Below are positions 35,971-45,361 of a stretch of DNA of 64,000 nucleotides, in pieces. This stretch comes from SZUA-100 sp965248135 (GTDB taxonomy: Bacteria; Pseudomonadota; Alphaproteobacteria; Rhizobiales; Rhizobiaceae). The stretch covers positions 1-64,000 of the forward strand of contig CBDFIN010000008.1 of the NCBI GenBank assembly GCA_965248135.1, in the 5' to 3' direction. Position numbers and translations under genes: made by a program. The notes under the pieces were generated by a model. The model was not told where the DNA came from and ran no database searches. It saw only the letters and a list, made by a program, of their open reading frames with translations. Positions within the stretch are counted from its first letter, which is position 1; every line of letters begins with the position of its first letter.

Positions 35971-36856
35971 GAGCCTGCGCCATGTCAGGGTTTTGGACGG
36001 GCGTTTTCAAGTTTGAAAAATCGAATAATTTGGGATCCAGCAAATGGCTGGGCCGTACATTGGCGAGCGCCCTGATCATTGAATCCTTGCGGCCAGGCAT
36101 ACGGCTTTCAATGTCGTTCAACATCTGCTTGATCAAATTGCGCTGCAAACCATCCTGTGAACCACAAAGATTGCAGGGAATGATTGGAAAATTCATCAGC
36201 CTGGCGAACTTTTCAAGATCGGCCTCGGCGCAAAGGCTCAACGGGCGCATGACCATCACATCACCCTCGTCATTGATCAGTTTCGGCGCCATCGACGCCA
36301 TGCGCCCACCATGCAGCATGTTGATAAACAGCGTTTCCAGCAAATCCTCACGGTGATGACCCAAGATCAGCGCCTGGCAGCCTTCCTCACGCGCCACACG
36401 GTAAAGATTACCGCGGCGCAAGCGTGAACAAAGCGAGCAATAGGTAGCGCTTTGCGGCAATTTGGCCGTGACGATGGAGTAGGTGTCCTCATATTCAATA
36501 CGATGGGTAATGCCGTTTGACGCCAGCCATTCGGGCAGTACCTGTTGGGGAAAACCAGGTTGCCCCTGGTCAAGATTACAAGCAACAAGATCGACCGGCA
36601 GCAACCCGCGCCATTGAAGATCAAGCAGGATCGCCATTAGAGAGTAGGAATCCTTGCCGCCGGAAAGCCCGACCAACCAGCGCGGGCGTTTTTCGGCCAA
36701 CGTCGGCAGCATCGAATAATCCTCGATGGCCTGTCTGGTCAGCCGCAGCAATCGCTTGCGCAGCTTGTTAAACTCAACGCTCGATGGCGCATGGCGAAAT
36801 AGTTTGGGACACGAACCGTCATCTGCGGGCTGAATATGGTTTGTCACGTTCAACAT
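35960..36856 (-). CDS. ttcA: tRNA 2-thiocytidine biosynthesis protein TtcA
   Basis: A protein of 298 residues. The PP-loop SGGKDS (65-70) binds ATP; Cys140 and Cys143 (YCSLCSR) with Cys228 (IIPCNLCGSQ) are the cluster and catalytic cysteines of the TtcA family. It makes 2-thiocytidine at position 32 of some tRNAs. The last residues QAPSG come in part from the neighbouring repeat. Upstream is the structured repeat R1. Confidence 0.93.
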   Translation of the reverse strand: MLNVTNHIQPADDGSCPKLFRHAPSSVEFNKLRKRLLRLTRQAIEDYSMLPTLAEKRPRWLVGLSGGKDSYSLMAILLDLQWRGLLPVDLVACNLDQGQPGFPQQVLPEWLASNGITHRIEYEDTYSIVTAKLPQSATYCSLCSRLRRGNLYRVAREEGCQALILGHHREDLLETLFINMLHGGRMASMAPKLINDEGDVMVMRPLSLCAEADLEKFARLMNFPIIPCNLCGSQDGLQRNLIKQMLNDIESRMPGRKDSMIRALANVRPSHLLDPKLFDFSNLKTPVQNPDMAQAPSG

Positions 36857-36887
36857 GGGGGGCTCCGCAATGTCAGTTCAAACTATT

Positions 36888-37095
36888 GTTCATAGCATGA
36901 TTATTTTCAAGTGATCATGGCTCATCAGGAGCGATTGAAGCCCGATGTACAAATTGATGAAATCAATTTGCGGGCGGAACCGACCGGCGCCTTTGTGCCA
37001 CCCAGCGGAGGCCCGGGCAGCGCCCGGATTGGCCGTGAGCGAAGAGAGTACTGATCGAATCAGCTTGAAGGTGTCCAGCTATAGCAAGTGTGTAG
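36888..37095 (+). repeat. structured intergenic repeat R1 (copy 1)
   Basis: It shares long stretches with 56615-56785: GTGATCATGGCTCATCAGGA, GACCGGCGCCTTTG and GGCCGTGAGCGAA, then AGTACTGATCG and GTCCAGCTATA. This copy has about 38 extra bases after CATCAGGAGCG. Hairpins visible: CATGATTA/GTGATCATG, GGCGCCTTTGTGCC and CCGGGCAGCGCCCGG. It contains no conserved start or frame with clear coding character. Confidence 0.75.
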
Positions 37096-37111
37096 TCCAG
37101 ATAGGCGTAAT

Positions 37112-37143
37112 AAAAAAGGCCGCTTGATTGGCGGCCCTTTTTG
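37112..37143 (-). terminator. intrinsic terminator after rpsD
   Basis: A hairpin GGCCGC-TTGATTG-GCGGCC flanked by A6 on one side and T5 on the other. It lies 20 bases past the rpsD stop on the minus strand and would act in both directions. Confidence 0.85.
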
Positions 37144-37162
37144 AAAAGTGCCTACTCGTCCG

Positions 37163-37780
37163 TCAGCGTGAATAGAATTCGATCACCAGATTAGGTTCCA
37201 TCTGCACCGGATAGGGCACGTCGCTGAAGGCCGGAATGGAAACCAGGCTTGCTGTCATCTTGTTGTGGTCGGCATTGATGTATTCCGGCACATCGCGTTC
37301 GGCCAACTGGCTTGCCTCAAGCACAAACGCCAGCTGTTTTGATTTTTCACGCACTTCGATCATATCACCGGGCTTGCAGCGGTAGCTTGGAATATCAACC
37401 TTTTTGCCATTGACCTTGATATGGCCGTGATTGATGAACTGGCGGGCGGCGAACACTGTGGCGACAAACTTGGCGCGGTAAACGATCGCGTCCAACCGGG
37501 TTTCCAGCAGACCGATCAGGTTTTCAGAGGTATCGCCCTTGATCCGGCCGGCTTCGGCGTAGATGCGGCGAAATTGTTTTTCCGAGATATTGCCGTAATA
37601 GCCCTTGAGCTTTTGCTTGGCCCGAAGCTGGGTACCAAAGTCTGATAATTTACTCTTGCGGCGCTGGCCGTGTTCACCCGGTCCGTAATTACGGCGATTG
37701 ACCGGGCTTTTTGGCCGACCCCAGATGTTTTCGCCCATACGGCGGTCTATTTTATATTTGGTAGAGATACGCTTGCTCAT
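37163..37780 (-). CDS. rpsD: 30S ribosomal protein S4
   Basis: A protein of 205 residues from ATG 37780 (MSKRISTKYKIDRRMGENIW). The S4 RNA-binding domain is clear (GLLETRLDAIVYRAKFVATV, INHGHIKVNGKKVDIPSYRC). The length matches alphaproteobacterial S4. It binds 16S rRNA early in small-subunit assembly. Frames starting further upstream have no support. Confidence 0.97.
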   Translation of the reverse strand: MSKRISTKYKIDRRMGENIWGRPKSPVNRRNYGPGEHGQRRKSKLSDFGTQLRAKQKLKGYYGNISEKQFRRIYAEAGRIKGDTSENLIGLLETRLDAIVYRAKFVATVFAARQFINHGHIKVNGKKVDIPSYRCKPGDMIEVREKSKQLAFVLEASQLAERDVPEYINADHNKMTASLVSIPAFSDVPYPVQMEPNLVIEFYSR

Positions 37781-38024
37781 CGTAGTTCCCATGAGTTTCG
37801 GCACGACCATTTTGCGGCCCTGCGCTAAGATTGGAATACGCCCTCCTTTGTCTTCCCGTTGTCATTGGGTCGACCGACAGAAATCGCACGGCAAGGCGGT
37901 TGATTTCACGGGACATAGAAAAGCCGACCAAATCGATCCGCTAATCGCCGGTGTAGTAATCGTAAACCTGGCAAATGTCAAACCGCGATTGGCTGTGTGT
38001 TGGGTGAATTACCCAGTCCTTCAG

Positions 38025-38801
38025 TTAAACGCATTTCAGCCCAAAGCCTGCCAGCAATCTTCTTTTCGCCGCCCCCGGAACCCCGCCGGTAAAGATGGCG
38101 ATATCATCAATTACCCCGTCCTTCATCTGTGGCGCAGCACCGGCCAGACTGAGCGCTCTTCTTGCGATCGCCTCGGCCGGGTCAAGCCAGTCAACCGGCC
38201 ACGGTGCCAACCGGCGAAACACATTGGCCAAAAACGGATAATGGGTGCAGGCCAGCACCACCACATCGGTGCGGGCGCCATAGCGGTCGACAAAACAATC
38301 GGCAATCTCCTCGCGTATGATATTTTCATCGATTGGCTGGCGTAGCATGTAGGCCTCTGCCATTGTTGCAAGCCTGGTCGCACCGACCAACCGCACATTG
38401 ACCTTGGAGGCAAATTCGCCAATCAGGTTTCTGGTGTAGTCCCGTTGCACGGTGCCGGGCGTCGCCAGCACTGAAATCTGTCCCGTAAAAGTGCGCCCCG
38501 CCGCCGGTTTGATCGCCGGAACCGTGCCAACAAAAGGGATATCGAACAATTCACGCAGCACCGGCAGGATCAACGTTGATGCAGTGTTACAGGCGATGAC
38601 GGCAAGTTCCGGCCGGTAGTTTTCGATCAATCGCGAAAACACCTGGCGCATGTGATCGACCAAATCCGCTTCTTGCCAGTCGCCATAGGGAAATGCCGCA
38701 TCGTCGGCGGCATAGATGATGCGCCGATGAGGCATTAACACTCGTAGCTCGCGCAAAACTGATAGGCCACCAATACCTGAATCAAGAACCAGGATGCTCA
38801 T
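38025..38801 (-). CDS. murI: glutamate racemase
   Basis: A protein of 258 residues. The two catalytic cysteines are Cys71 in AVIACNTAST and Cys185 in VVLACTHYPF. The N-terminus ILVLDSGIGGLSVLREL is typical. It makes D-glutamate for peptidoglycan. Its start overlaps the end of the trmJ-like gene by four bases, so the two are cotranscribed. Confidence 0.95.
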   Translation of the reverse strand: MSILVLDSGIGGLSVLRELRVLMPHRRIIYAADDAAFPYGDWQEADLVDHMRQVFSRLIENYRPELAVIACNTASTLILPVLRELFDIPFVGTVPAIKPAAGRTFTGQISVLATPGTVQRDYTRNLIGEFASKVNVRLVGATRLATMAEAYMLRQPIDENIIREEIADCFVDRYGARTDVVVLACTHYPFLANVFRRLAPWPVDWLDPAEAIARRALSLAGAAPQMKDGVIDDIAIFTGGVPGAAKRRLLAGFGLKCV

Positions 38802-39568
38802 TTTTTCCTGCCGATACGCCGGTCGAGGCCTTCCAGTGCCGACACCATGCCGCGCAATGCGTGCACCTCTTGCTTGGATAATTGCGCCTTGTGAAAAATA
38901 TTACGCAGGTTCTCCACCTTGGTCGCCCGTTTGTGGGGGGGATAGAAATAGTTCTCCCGATCAAGCGCTGTCTCCAGATGGGCAAAAAGGGCAAAAAGTT
39001 CCTCTTTGCTGGCGGGCACGCTTTGCGGCACATTAAACGGCAGTTTGGCATCCTCCCCCTTCAGCCATTCATAACCCATCAACAGCACCGCCTGGGCGAT
39101 ATTTAGCGACGCAAAGGCCGGATTGACCGGAAAGGTGACGATCTCATCGGCCAGTGCCACCTCTTCATTGGAAAGCCCTGCCCTTTCCCGCCCGAACAAT
39201 ATGCCGGTTTTTTCACCACGTTGATGACGCGCCCTCAGCGTTGCAACGGCTTCGTCCGGTCCACGCACCGGTTTTAACATATCGCGATGGCGGGCAGTGG
39301 TGGCATAGACAAAATTAAGGTCGAAAAGCGCATCCTCCAGCCGGTCAAAAACCCGGGCGCTATCGACCACATGGTCAGCTCCAGCTGCTGCTGCCCGGGC
39401 GCTGTCGCTTGGCCAACCATCTCGTGGCGCGACAAGACGTAATTCATGCAGGCCAAAATTTGCCATCGCCCGGACCGCCGTGCCGATATTCTCGCCCAAT
39501 TGCGGATTAACCAGCACAATTACCGGCCCGTTGGTGATGGTGGTGCGCCTGTGGTCCGTGCCGGCCAT
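38798..39568 (-). CDS. trmJ: SpoU-type tRNA/rRNA methyltransferase, TrmJ-like
   Basis: A protein of 256 residues with the knotted SPOUT fold: VIVLVNPQLGENIGTAVRAM (motif 1), GILFGRERAGLSNEEVALAD (motif 2) and NPAFASLNIAQAVLLMGYEW (motif 3). This fits TrmJ/LasT, which methylates the ribose at position 32 of tRNAs, though close relatives are not separated by sight. Position 32 is also the target of TtcA, encoded 2 kb away. Confidence 0.88.
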   Translation of the reverse strand: MAGTDHRRTTITNGPVIVLVNPQLGENIGTAVRAMANFGLHELRLVAPRDGWPSDSARAAAAGADHVVDSARVFDRLEDALFDLNFVYATTARHRDMLKPVRGPDEAVATLRARHQRGEKTGILFGRERAGLSNEEVALADEIVTFPVNPAFASLNIAQAVLLMGYEWLKGEDAKLPFNVPQSVPASKEELFALFAHLETALDRENYFYPPHKRATKVENLRNIFHKAQLSKQEVHALRGMVSALEGLDRRIGRKK

Positions 39569-39650
39569 TTATTGACAATCCAGTTTCATTTGCTTTCAAT
39601 AAAACCTGCAATAGTCCCGGACGATGCAAATATCAACGCGGATAGGAAAA

Positions 39651-39974
39651 ATGGAAGAACTTGCTGATAGAATACGCCATTTGCTTGTCGATGATCCCAA
39701 CATTTCAGAGCGCAAAATGTTTGGTGGTGTCTGCTTCATGCTCAATGGCAACATGCTGTGTGGGCCGACAAAATCCGGCGACCTGATGGTGCGGGTCGGC
39801 AAGGAGCTGGAAGAGGAGGCGCTTGGCAAAGCCCATACCCGTGAAATGGATTTTACTGGCAAACCAATGAAGGGTTTTGTCTATGTTGCACCCGATGGGG
39901 TGAAAGATGAACAAGGCCTGCGTTACTGGATCGCCTTTGCCACCCGTTTTGTTGGCGCTTTGCCGCCGAAATAG
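39651..39974 (+). CDS. TfoX N-terminal domain protein
   Basis: A protein of 107 residues from ATG 39651 (MEELADRIRHLLVDDPNISE), with AGGA five bases before; ATG 39624 is an alternative. RKMFGGVCFMLNGNMLCGPT and LMVRVGKELEEEALGKAHTR are the TfoX/Sxy N-terminal fold. The DNA-uptake role of the larger TfoX proteins should not be assumed for this short form. Confidence 0.85.
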   Translation: MEELADRIRHLLVDDPNISERKMFGGVCFMLNGNMLCGPTKSGDLMVRVGKELEEEALGKAHTREMDFTGKPMKGFVYVAPDGVKDEQGLRYWIAFATRFVGALPPK

Positions 39975-40165
39975 CTATTTTTGTAGTATCCAGCCTCAAG
40001 CAAAGCAATTCATGAAAAATCGTTTTCAGGCGTTATCCGCGGAGTAACTAATTTTTGATTGTCAATTATTGCAGAGCGGTGAATAAGGGCTGTTGGAGAA
40101 TCCATAAAGCCGCGCTTTGTCTCAAACCACTCATTAGCCGTCCACCAACGTTACGGAGTTCACCC

Positions 40166-41044
40166 ATGAACGCACCAACACCCTATACACCGCCAAAGGT
40201 CTGGAAATGGGAAGCTGAAAGCGGCGGAAGATTTGCCAGTATCAATCGGCCAATCGCTGGCCCAACCCATGACAAAGAGCTGCCCGTCGGCAAACATCCA
40301 CTGCAATTATATTCGTTGGGAACGCCCAACGGGGTGAAAGTCACGGTGATGCTGGAGGAACTCCTGGCGCTGGGATTTGCCGGGGCCGAATATGATGCCT
40401 GGTTCATAAGTATCGGAGATGGCGATCAATTTGGCAGCGGGTTTGTCGGGGTCAACCCGAACTCCAAAATTCCTGCATTGATGGACCATAGCGGCGCCAA
40501 GCCGATCCGCATTTTCGAATCAGGCGCCATATTGCTTCATCTTGCAGAAAAGTTTGATGTGCTGTTGCCCACCGATGTTGAAAACCGCAGCGAATGCCTT
40601 TCCTGGCTGTTTTGGCAAATGGGCAGCGCGCCTTACCTGGGCGGCGGCTTTGGCCATTTTTATGCCTACGCACCGGAAAAAATTGAGTACGGCATTAACC
40701 GCTTTGCAATGGAAGTAAAACGTCAGCTGGATGTTCTTGATCGTCACCTGACTGAAAATCAGTTTATGTGCGGCGATCAATACACCATCGCCGATATCGC
40801 GATTTGGCCATGGTATGGGGCATTGGTATTGTTTAACATTTATGATGCGGCCGAGTTTCTCGATGTCAAATCCTACACCAATGTCGTTAGATGGGCGACG
40901 GAAATTGGTGACCGGCAGGCGGTAAAGCGCGGCAAAATGGTCAATAGCGCCTATGGTCCGCCCGAGGAGCAGTTACGCGAACGCCATGATGCAGCGGACT
41001 TTGAGACCAGGACACAGGACAAACTTGAACCCGCCGACCAGTAA
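40166..41044 (+). CDS. yghU: glutathione-dependent disulfide-bond oxidoreductase, YghU type
   Basis: A protein of 292 residues from ATG 40166 (MNAPTPYTPPKVWKWEAESG), with CGGAG upstream. The thioredoxin-like GST domain (HPLQLYSLGTPNGVKVTVML, NPNSKIPALMD, IFESGAILLHLAEKF) and the helical domain (FMCGDQYTIADIAIWPWYGA) match YghU/Nu-class glutathione transferases. These reduce disulfides and peroxides with glutathione. Confidence 0.92.
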   Translation: MNAPTPYTPPKVWKWEAESGGRFASINRPIAGPTHDKELPVGKHPLQLYSLGTPNGVKVTVMLEELLALGFAGAEYDAWFISIGDGDQFGSGFVGVNPNSKIPALMDHSGAKPIRIFESGAILLHLAEKFDVLLPTDVENRSECLSWLFWQMGSAPYLGGGFGHFYAYAPEKIEYGINRFAMEVKRQLDVLDRHLTENQFMCGDQYTIADIAIWPWYGALVLFNIYDAAEFLDVKSYTNVVRWATEIGDRQAVKRGKMVNSAYGPPEEQLRERHDAADFETRTQDKLEPADQ

Positions 41045-41045
41045 A

Positions 41046-42785
41046 CTAAAAAAGTTTGAAACGCCGGGGTTCAGGCTCGAGCGCCACGTCCTCGGCAATG
41101 CCGGGATCATCAGGCACGATAGGCGGTTTTGCCTCATTTGGTTTGTCGGTCGAAACTTCCTCGGCTTGCGGGCTTTTCGCCTCAGTCTTATCGACCGCGG
41201 CAATATCGGCGGCTTCCTGTGGCGTATCACCATCCCCAGCATCGATTTGGTCGGCAGCCGCTACCGGCACGCTTGCGGCGGGCTGGTCGGTCGCCCCATC
41301 CTCGGCTGCGCTGTCGGTATCGGCAGCAGCCTCATTGTCAGCTGCGGTTTCGGCCGGTTCGGCGTCAACTGGCACACTTGTCGCTGCCACCGCGGCAATC
41401 ACCGGCAACTCCGCCACCGGTTTGGGCGCCAACGGTTCGGTTGCATGGGCGGAATAGTCTGCTTCTTCCGCCGGTCCTTCCAGCGATTCAAGGGGAACTT
41501 TCCACTCGAAGGCGTCAAGCTTGCCGGAAATTGGTGAAATTGGTGCCCAGTTCTGTGATATATAGCCATCGGCCGTCCAGGCCGGGTCACGGGGCGCCCG
41601 CACCGCCCTTGACAACCAATCGCGCATACGGCCCCGGTCGCCATGTTCGGCCTCTTCGATATCGGCCATCAGCAGACAGGCCCGCTCGGTCGGCTTGGTC
41701 CGCAAGATTGCGGCAAGCGCCTCACGCGCCGCCTGCCAGTCGCGCGCATCAATAGCTGCATCAGCGATAGCGAAATTGCCTTCCACATGGTTTTGACGCT
41801 TGGCCGCCAGGGTTCGTGCCCGTTTTAGCCGGTCTGTTGCGGCGTCGCCAGAGCGCACGTGCACATAGGCTTCGGCAATTTCGGGATGAGGTTGCAGTTT
41901 CCAAGTCGCCTCCAAAACCTTGGACGCCTTGCGATAATCGCCAAGCCGGCTCGAAATGCGCGCCGCAATTACAGCAGCCGGCACCAGCGCGGGAGCAAGT
42001 TTGTGGGCCGATTGCGCCAGCGTTCGCGCCTTTTCTGGGGCCGAGTTCTCCAGCGCCATCGCCTGTGCGGTCAGCAACACGGCCTTTAGACGTTTGCTTT
42101 CCTGTTTGCCTTGTTTGTTGGTCCAGCCGACGGTCTCAAGGGTCTTTAAGGCACCTTCCCAGTCGCCGCTTGTGGACTGATGGCGCAATAGGGCCGTGCT
42201 CGCCCAGGAGGCTTCGGGCGCCAGTTCCATTGCCCGCTCGGCATAATGCGATGCAGCCTCCGCCTCACCTTGGCGCTCCGCCTCCACGTAGAGACCGCGC
42301 AGGCCCAAAAGCCTGGTTTCCGGGGTCTCAAGCATGGTTTCAAACTTTGATTGCGCCACTTCACGTCGCTCTTCCAATAGCGCCGTCTGGGCATCAAGAA
42401 GCGCTACCAGTGGTTCCTTGTTGATGAGCTTTTCGGCATCCCGCACCTGTTTACGTGCATTGCCGGCGTCACCTGCTGCGGCGGCGATCATGCCCTTTGA
42501 TAGAGCATCATATCCCTTGTCGCGGCGACGACCCCGGCGCCAGCGGGAGAAAATCTCGGGCGACCGCCATATGGTATTGATGATTGACCAGGTAATCAGG
42601 ATCACCGCAACAATACTGACTAGCGCGACAACCGCCACCATGAGGGAAACTTCGACTTCCCGGCCAAAGCCTTCGGTACCTTGTTTCGGCAGCGTGATGG
42701 TGACTAATCCTGGATTGTCGGCAATCCAGGCGAAGCCAATGCCGAGAACAAATACCACACCCAGAAAGAGGAAAATTCGAAACAT
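41046..42785 (-). CDS. hemY: HemY N-terminal domain / TPR membrane protein
   Basis: A protein of 579 residues from ATG 42785. Two N-terminal membrane segments (MFRIFLFLGVVFVLGIGFAW, SLMVAVVALVSIVAVILITW) are followed by the HemY TPR array (KGMIAAAAGDAGNARKQVRD, PETRLLGLRGLYVEAERQGE). After about residue 430 a long Ala/Pro/Glu-rich tail follows (AADNEAAADTDSAAEDG). It is the last gene of the heme cluster, 10 bases after Mic60. The exact role in heme or envelope biology is unsettled. Confidence 0.88.
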   Translation of the reverse strand: MFRIFLFLGVVFVLGIGFAWIADNPGLVTITLPKQGTEGFGREVEVSLMVAVVALVSIVAVILITWSIINTIWRSPEIFSRWRRGRRRDKGYDALSKGMIAAAAGDAGNARKQVRDAEKLINKEPLVALLDAQTALLEERREVAQSKFETMLETPETRLLGLRGLYVEAERQGEAEAASHYAERAMELAPEASWASTALLRHQSTSGDWEGALKTLETVGWTNKQGKQESKRLKAVLLTAQAMALENSAPEKARTLAQSAHKLAPALVPAAVIAARISSRLGDYRKASKVLEATWKLQPHPEIAEAYVHVRSGDAATDRLKRARTLAAKRQNHVEGNFAIADAAIDARDWQAAREALAAILRTKPTERACLLMADIEEAEHGDRGRMRDWLSRAVRAPRDPAWTADGYISQNWAPISPISGKLDAFEWKVPLESLEGPAEEADYSAHATEPLAPKPVAELPVIAAVAATSVPVDAEPAETAADNEAAADTDSAAEDGATDQPAASVPVAAADQIDAGDGDTPQEAADIAAVDKTEAKSPQAEEVSTDKPNEAKPPIVPDDPGIAEDVALEPEPRRFKLF

Positions 42786-42795
42786 GCCGCTACCC

Positions 42796-44502
42796 TCAAT
42801 TGCCAGCGCCGGAAAGGCCGGCCACAAATTTATTCAACAAGTCATCGATAAGCTTGTTGGCGGTAAGGCGAGCCGTGGCGGCACTGTGCCAACCGGCGGA
42901 GACATTCTTGGCCACTTTGGGAAGGGCATCCCATTCGCCGATTGCCGAGGCAAGATCACCCTTTTTCAACCTCGCCTCCAGGCGTGAGACAATGGCCTCA
43001 ACACCATCGCCTTCACCGCCACCAATGGCTTTTACCTTGACCAGTGAACGGGCATTGGAAAAGAGCTTGCCCATCATGCCATCATCCTTTGGCGCAGTGG
43101 CGGCAATAACATCTTGCGCCAGGGCAGAAAAGGATGTCTCCAGCATTGAGACGGTGGGGATGCCCTTTTCAGCAAACGGTTCTAAGGACGCATATCCTTG
43201 TGGATCATCGCCAAGGCTCGACGCCAGCGCCAACGCCTCGCCAAAACCGCCGCCATTGTCAATTGCCGATTTCAATGACGTAAGCGCCACAACCTGGGCA
43301 ACGCGGCTTTCTTCCTCATCGGGGGAAGCGAGCTTTTCATCAAACGCGCTCAGCTGTTCGCCCATTGCGCTTATTTCCGCCGCTGAGTTTCCCTGGCCCT
43401 TTTCTAAAGCCGCCAGTTGATCCTCGGTCGCCTTGGCAGATGCCGTAATCCGGCTTTCCAGATCACCTACACGATCTGATACGCCCGTAATGCTGGTTCC
43501 GATTTCCGCCAGTACCTGGCTTGCCAGTGCCTGGCTGGACGGCACACTGCTGGCAAGGGCAGCCAGGCTGTTTTCGAGTTCGCCAAGTTTCGCCGTAAGC
43601 TCTTTGGCGCTATCGGCAGCATCGCTTGACTGCTCGATTTTTGTCAGCCGATCACCCAGGGCTGCAAGCGCCGGATTTTCACCCGCCTCACCGGCATTAA
43701 TTGATTGTTCAAGTCCGGCGGTCTTCGTCTGCAAGCTTTTGATACTCGCACCAAGGGCCGAAATTTCCTTGCCGGAAGCTCCCTGGGCCTGTTGAATCGC
43801 GGTAAAGCCCTGCTGCTGTTTTTCAAACTGGCCGGAGATTTGTTCCAGTCTTTCTTGAACAGGCGCCAGATCCGGCGGCGCTATCACCTTTGCCGACATA
43901 GCCTCCAGCTGAGTTTTAAGGTCACCCACCTCGGTCTGCAGCGCTGCAGACCGGTTATCGCCGGTCACGGGTATCATGCCGGCAAGATGCAAGCCATAGG
44001 CGCCCAAAAGTGCAATTACGCCGCCCACAATGCCCGCGCCGGCAAATGCCAGCCCATTGCCGCCCTGGCTGGTAGGCGGGGGAGAAACGGTCTCATGCTT
44101 GCGCGTGTCCGCTGGCGACTTTGCAGTACTTTTATCAACCTTTTTTGGACCAACAGCACTTCTTGCGGCGGCATCCACCTGCCCTCCTGGCTTGTCAGGT
44201 GTTGGCTTTATTTGTGCTGTCGCGGCGGTTGTCGGTTTGGGCGTTGCCTTGGTGGCGGTGCTTTCCGCTGTCTTTGCCGTCGTCGGTTTAGCCATTGTTG
44301 ACTTATCTTGCGCCTTTGCAGCAACCGTCGGCTTGACGGTAGCCTTTGCCGCCGGCTTAGCCGCGTTCGTGGCCGTTTTATCTCTCACCGCCTTAGGCTC
44401 GAGATCAATTGTGACCGGCTTTCGTTTTCTGCCCGAAGCACGCTCTGGTTGTGGTCTTGTGACTGGTTTGTTGTCACCAGCGCTTTTGTCTCTGGAAACC
44501 AT
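42796..44502 (-). CDS. alphaproteobacterial Mic60 (mitofilin) homologue
   Basis: A protein of 568 residues. An Ala/Lys/Thr-rich N-terminus (AAKPAAKATVKPTVAAKA) precedes one membrane segment (GLAFAGAGIVGGVIALLGAY). A long coiled coil follows (AALQTEVGDLKTQLEAMSAK to EQLSAFDEKLASPDEEESRV), then the mitofilin domain at the C-terminus (LEPFAEKGIPTVSMLETSFS, AIVSRLEARLKKGDLASAIG). Alphaproteobacterial Mic60 shapes inner-membrane invaginations, and its place between hemD and hemY is the family's signature context. Confidence 0.88.
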   Translation of the reverse strand: MVSRDKSAGDNKPVTRPQPERASGRKRKPVTIDLEPKAVRDKTATNAAKPAAKATVKPTVAAKAQDKSTMAKPTTAKTAESTATKATPKPTTAATAQIKPTPDKPGGQVDAAARSAVGPKKVDKSTAKSPADTRKHETVSPPPTSQGGNGLAFAGAGIVGGVIALLGAYGLHLAGMIPVTGDNRSAALQTEVGDLKTQLEAMSAKVIAPPDLAPVQERLEQISGQFEKQQQGFTAIQQAQGASGKEISALGASIKSLQTKTAGLEQSINAGEAGENPALAALGDRLTKIEQSSDAADSAKELTAKLGELENSLAALASSVPSSQALASQVLAEIGTSITGVSDRVGDLESRITASAKATEDQLAALEKGQGNSAAEISAMGEQLSAFDEKLASPDEEESRVAQVVALTSLKSAIDNGGGFGEALALASSLGDDPQGYASLEPFAEKGIPTVSMLETSFSALAQDVIAATAPKDDGMMGKLFSNARSLVKVKAIGGGEGDGVEAIVSRLEARLKKGDLASAIGEWDALPKVAKNVSAGWHSAATARLTANKLIDDLLNKFVAGLSGAGN

Positions 44503-44629
44503 TGGCCATTACCCTTGATATCCGCGTGAATTATTCGTCTCGATGACTGCTGCTGTACGAAACTGAGCTGTCAGGTCTGTTTCACAGTTTTTTTTCCATA
44601 CTTCAACATTTGAAATGACGCACAGTAAT

Positions 44630-45361
44630 CTAGGGAAGCGGAATCAGCGCGAATACACCGCACTCGTCGGGTGATTCCGCCACACAGCAAGACTTTCTCC
44701 AGGCCGCAGGAAGAGCATTTCGAGCCCCATCGGATATCGCGAAAAACCGAATTTTTTCAAGATGTTGATCTTCAATAACCCGACTAATCAGTGTTGTGAC
44801 CTGGTGCGCTGAACGGGCCGAATAAAGTGGTATGCCAACTATTCCATCGTCGGACAGGAAATCTGCGGTTTTTTTAGTTAGTTGATTAACTGATTTTGCC
44901 CTATAGAGCACCCAAGAAGCCACGCCATATCCATTTTCGGTCAGTTCATTCACCAGCCCGGGACTGACATCAACACCGCAAATATAGAGCAATGGTGATA
45001 CCACTTTCTTCCCCATCGCCTGGTCGGACATCATCTGCGCCAGCCCGTGCGCCGATGAGGCAACGAGGTAAATGTTGGTGAAGCCAAGATTTCTGGCTCG
45101 AACTGCGCTTTTTTGCCCGACCAGGAAAAGCGGCAAAGCAAGAATATCCGGTGAAATTTCCCGATCTTCCAGAACCATCAGCGCGTTTGCGCTGGTCACG
45201 ATCAGACCGCCAAAAGAACCATCCGGCATGGCCTCTCCGGTGTCTATTATCTCAAGCACTGGCGAGACAACAACCTGATGGCCAAGTGAACGCAGCTTAG
45301 TCGCGGTTTTTGAGGCTGCCGGCTCAGGTCTTGTGACAATCAGCCTCAAAGTTCGGCCCAT
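44630..45361 (-). CDS. hemD: uroporphyrinogen-III synthase
   Basis: A protein of 243 residues. LRLIVTRPEPAASKTATKLR at the start and the bi-domain pattern (GGLIVTSANALMVL, IPLYSARSAHQVTTLI, FFAISDGARNAL) fit HemD, whose sequence is poorly conserved. It closes hydroxymethylbilane to uroporphyrinogen III. Its start overlaps the hemC end by 16 bases. Confidence 0.9.
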   Translation of the reverse strand: MGRTLRLIVTRPEPAASKTATKLRSLGHQVVVSPVLEIIDTGEAMPDGSFGGLIVTSANALMVLEDREISPDILALPLFLVGQKSAVRARNLGFTNIYLVASSAHGLAQMMSDQAMGKKVVSPLLYICGVDVSPGLVNELTENGYGVASWVLYRAKSVNQLTKKTADFLSDDGIVGIPLYSARSAHQVTTLISRVIEDQHLEKIRFFAISDGARNALPAAWRKSCCVAESPDECGVFALIPLP